Source: Mytilus trossulus (lineage: Eukaryota; Mollusca; Bivalvia; Mytilida; Mytilidae). Taken from it: a stretch of DNA of 64,000 nucleotides. The stretch is from NCBI RefSeq assembly GCF_036588685.1, contig NC_086374.1, forward strand, positions 36,324,886-36,388,885, read 5' to 3'. A program made the translations under genes and the position numbers. This document shows positions 61,816 through 64,000 of this stretch, in pieces. Within the stretch, counting starts at the first letter, position 1. Each line of letters opens with the position of its first letter. The notes under the pieces are model-generated. The model was not told the DNA's origin and ran no database searches. It saw only the letters and a list, made by a program, of their open reading frames with translations.

Positions 61816-63196
61816 TTGATTATGATGTTATATTTGTTATTCTGTAGTGTCGTTGTTCTCCGCTTATATTTAATGCGTTTCCTTCAGTTTTAGTTTGTTA
61901 TCCCAATTTTCGTGATTGCGTTCGTACAATTTTCGGGAGAATGATTTAATCGTAACTACTTGGAACTTTGGGTTTAATACCTCCTTTGTGTGCAGCAACC
62001 ATCCATCGATGAAATAATTATTTGAAACGCATGCCATCGAATATCGTATCAACTAGGATATATATATACTCCATATGCAGGCGTTGCTGGAATGTTACTA
62101 CCTTTTTGCTGTAAATGATGTCGTAGACTGTCCGTATAATTCATGCTTGTGAAACAGAAAGGAGTACACTTTTTTAACACTAACGTGTCTGTTTCAATTG
62201 ATTCAATTAGTTTATGTGAAAGATTTTAAATGATTTAGTCATTAAAAACGATCCGATTCAAGCTTTAATATTAAAAACCTATCAAATATGCAAAAAAAAA
62301 CCGTCAATTTTCGAATGGTTTTCGTCAAAAATGAAGGTGGCCGCATCCGTGTTCATCCTCAACCTTTATATATGTTTTGTATTATCATCAAATACAAGTA
62401 TGACTAAAAGATGCTAGTACCCCATATATGTGCATTGTATTGTAAAAACAGCCCATATTTATGTAGTAGAAGCATTCTACTTTCCAGTAAATAGCTAAAA
62501 GATTACATTTTCACAATTTTGTAAAAATGCTATAGTTTGGGGCTAAAAAGGAGTGTTACTGAACCTACTCCTTTGATAATTATCATAATAATATTTGGTA
62601 AGGAAGTATCATTTAAACGTTCCAGGTTAGGTTCGAGTACCAACAAATATAATTAAACCTGACACTTTTAATTATTGTTGCGTAAATCTAGCCGTAAATA
62701 TTTTCATTTTTTATTGCTTCATAATACCTCATTTCGTGGCTAATATAGCTAATTATTTGGTTTAAAATTTACTCTTTGTTGAATGGCGTACGGTACTTTC
62801 TGTTGTTCTTATACTTGTCCTTCAGTTTTTAAAAAATAGTTGTGTTGTAAGCAATACTACTACATCCCATTACTTTAATTTGACTAAAACCAACATAAGC
62901 GTACCTAGGTATGTTTAAAAGAATTGCTTTATACAAAACGAATCACCCGGGTTAACCGTACAGCTGTTAATTCACTTAAAAATAAAATAACATTGTCAAA
63001 TGTATTGATGAAAATTGAAAACATATCATCATCCAATGAAATTTGTTGATAAGTTCTATACTAAAAAAATGTTTTACGCTGAAATATTTCCTTACAATGC
63101 ACATACATTTTATTTTCTCGAATGTAGAATTAAACAGTGTTTTTTAAACGACAGATATATAAGTTGGATTTTTTGGTTTTGTTCTAAAAACATTAC

Positions 63197-63722
63197 TTAA
63201 TGTATAGAGTTTGCTCGACTTAAATTCTGTCTTTGATTCCCACTTGACAACAAATCTAAACTGAAGTCCGCCTTTGAAATTTCTCCTTTTCTTTGGTTAT
63301 CCGCTGTAAATTCTATAATAGCATTCGTTGATTTGCCCATTCATCTATTTAATTCAACAGGAAACAACGTGTTATTTTCTTTCGTAACATACATGAAGAA
63401 AAGAAATGGATGATTTTTTATTCCAGGTTGGAGTCCTAAACAACTAGTTGGCCGAATTCGAATCCGTTGATGGGGAGGTAGTAAAATATCCAAGGATTTG
63501 AAAACTAGTTTGTGTTCCTTATTTTTAGCAATAATGTCAGCTACATTTCCCTGCATACAACATTCAGCTTTAAAATATAAAGATGTATTATCTTTCGAGA
63601 TATAGAACAATAAAACTTTGCACACCTTTCTATTTCCGTAAAATAAATCCAGTTCATTTTTTAACATTTCTGCAAACTTATCATTTTCCTTCTGTCCACG
63701 TTTAATTGCAACTAAAGCTCCC
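63197..63722 (-). pseudogene. ZU5-UPA-like gene E, last exon with a nonsense codon (5' part outside window)
   Basis: It aligns along its length with gene D exon 5; acceptor GTCTTTTGCAG|GGGAGC. At 63341-63343 a GGA glycine codon of D (in NRGMGRSTN) is TGA. The frame stays open beyond it to TAA at 63197-63199, reading MGKSTNAIIEF and so on. A single base change has therefore removed about the last 47 residues, including the FSADN-type motif. It could be a young pseudogene or a truncated product. The four upstream exons would lie to the right of the window. Confidence 0.7.
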
Positions 63723-64000
63723 CTGCAAAAGACCAATACTACGTAATTATTTACATTTTAGAACTAAATGAACTACAGTAATATTTTTGTCTGTCTACGA
63801 AAGAAATAACAACAAACATTTGTTTTCCACTGTATAATTTGCGTTAGGGTTATCTAAACGTGTGCACCATAATTGTTTTAGGTTTTTATGAATAGGCAGT
63901 AAGTCCATATTCTTTTTTATAAATGCAATACTGAGGAGTAAAGCATGAAAGAAAAACGTTGATGACGTCACGGTCACATGACACAATTATGTCTATGAGC

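Larger units (their letters stand above)
55817..63196. other. Intergenic between genes D and E; repeats only
   Basis: No convincing exon is seen in 7.4 kb. Recognisable are GTAGACGAAACGCGCGTCTG repeats at 57260-57355 and 61720-61815, a diverged one at 61190-61260, and AACTGACAACACCATGGCTT at 58020-58070 (also at 49865-49895). Reverse copies of the 'GATTTTGCCATTTGAT' family are at 59740-59910 and 60130-60400, with a forward copy at 61310-61530. The rest is AT-rich. Confidence 0.4.

Noticed and set aside
62620-62650. GGTTCGAGTAC, resembling a tRNA B box
   Set aside because: No A box at suitable distance and no cloverleaf could be drawn; treated as chance or a tRNA-derived repeat remnant too weak to call.

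Overview
The window is eukaryotic nuclear DNA. It is AT-rich, has spliced genes with GT-AG introns, and has no prokaryotic gene organisation. Several interspersed repeats look like those I know from marine mussels (Mytilidae, most like Mytilus). These include the 'ATGATTGCCAATGAGACAAC', 'TGTAGACGAAACGCGCGTCT' and 'GTTGTTGTCTCTTTGACACA' families and the 'GGTGGTACCTAACACTACAG' repeat. The bivalve assignment is recognition from memory, not a search result.

Layout. (1) Bases 1-2247, plus strand: the 3' end of a gene for an Asn/Gln-rich repeat protein, with a last small exon encoding a hydrophobic C-terminal tail. (2) Bases 3382 to the right edge, all minus strand: a tandem array of one gene family. 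Four copies can be assembled exon by exon: A 3382-9945 (5' exon not found), B 21158-29166 (complete, 570 aa), C 35238-40840 (first exon uncertain) and D 48416-55816 (complete, 573 aa). A fifth, E, enters at the right edge (63197-63722) and carries a nonsense codon. Two decayed relics lie between them, at 16095-17595 (split by two insertions) and 42823-43118. All copies share the same exon phases, and the third coding exon is exactly 180 nt in every copy. (3) Introns and intergenic DNA hold mobile-element debris: a reverse transcriptase pseudogene (8014-9240), a LINE C-terminal fragment (15094-15729), a Tc1-like pseudogene (44072-45020), a Tc1-type element with perfect inverted ends (23021-23886), several fold-back elements, minisatellites and many interspersed repeats.

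The array encodes proteins that I read as ZU5-UPA domain proteins. Exons 3-4 resemble a ZU5 domain and exon 5 a UPA domain, as in ankyrins, UNC5, PIDD1 and the NLRP1/CARD8 FIIND. A divergent module precedes them and there is no death domain, CARD, LRR, ankyrin repeat or transmembrane segment. Gene A is convergent with the plus-strand gene only 1.1 kb away, so no long hidden C-terminal domain fits there. A tandemly expanded, death-domain-free ZU5-UPA family is the most interesting system in the window. An innate-immune or cell-death-adaptor role is plausible but inferred.

No rRNA, CRISPR array or confident tRNA was found. Exon boundaries were placed by eye from splice consensus, frame and agreement between paralogues, and none is supported by transcript data.
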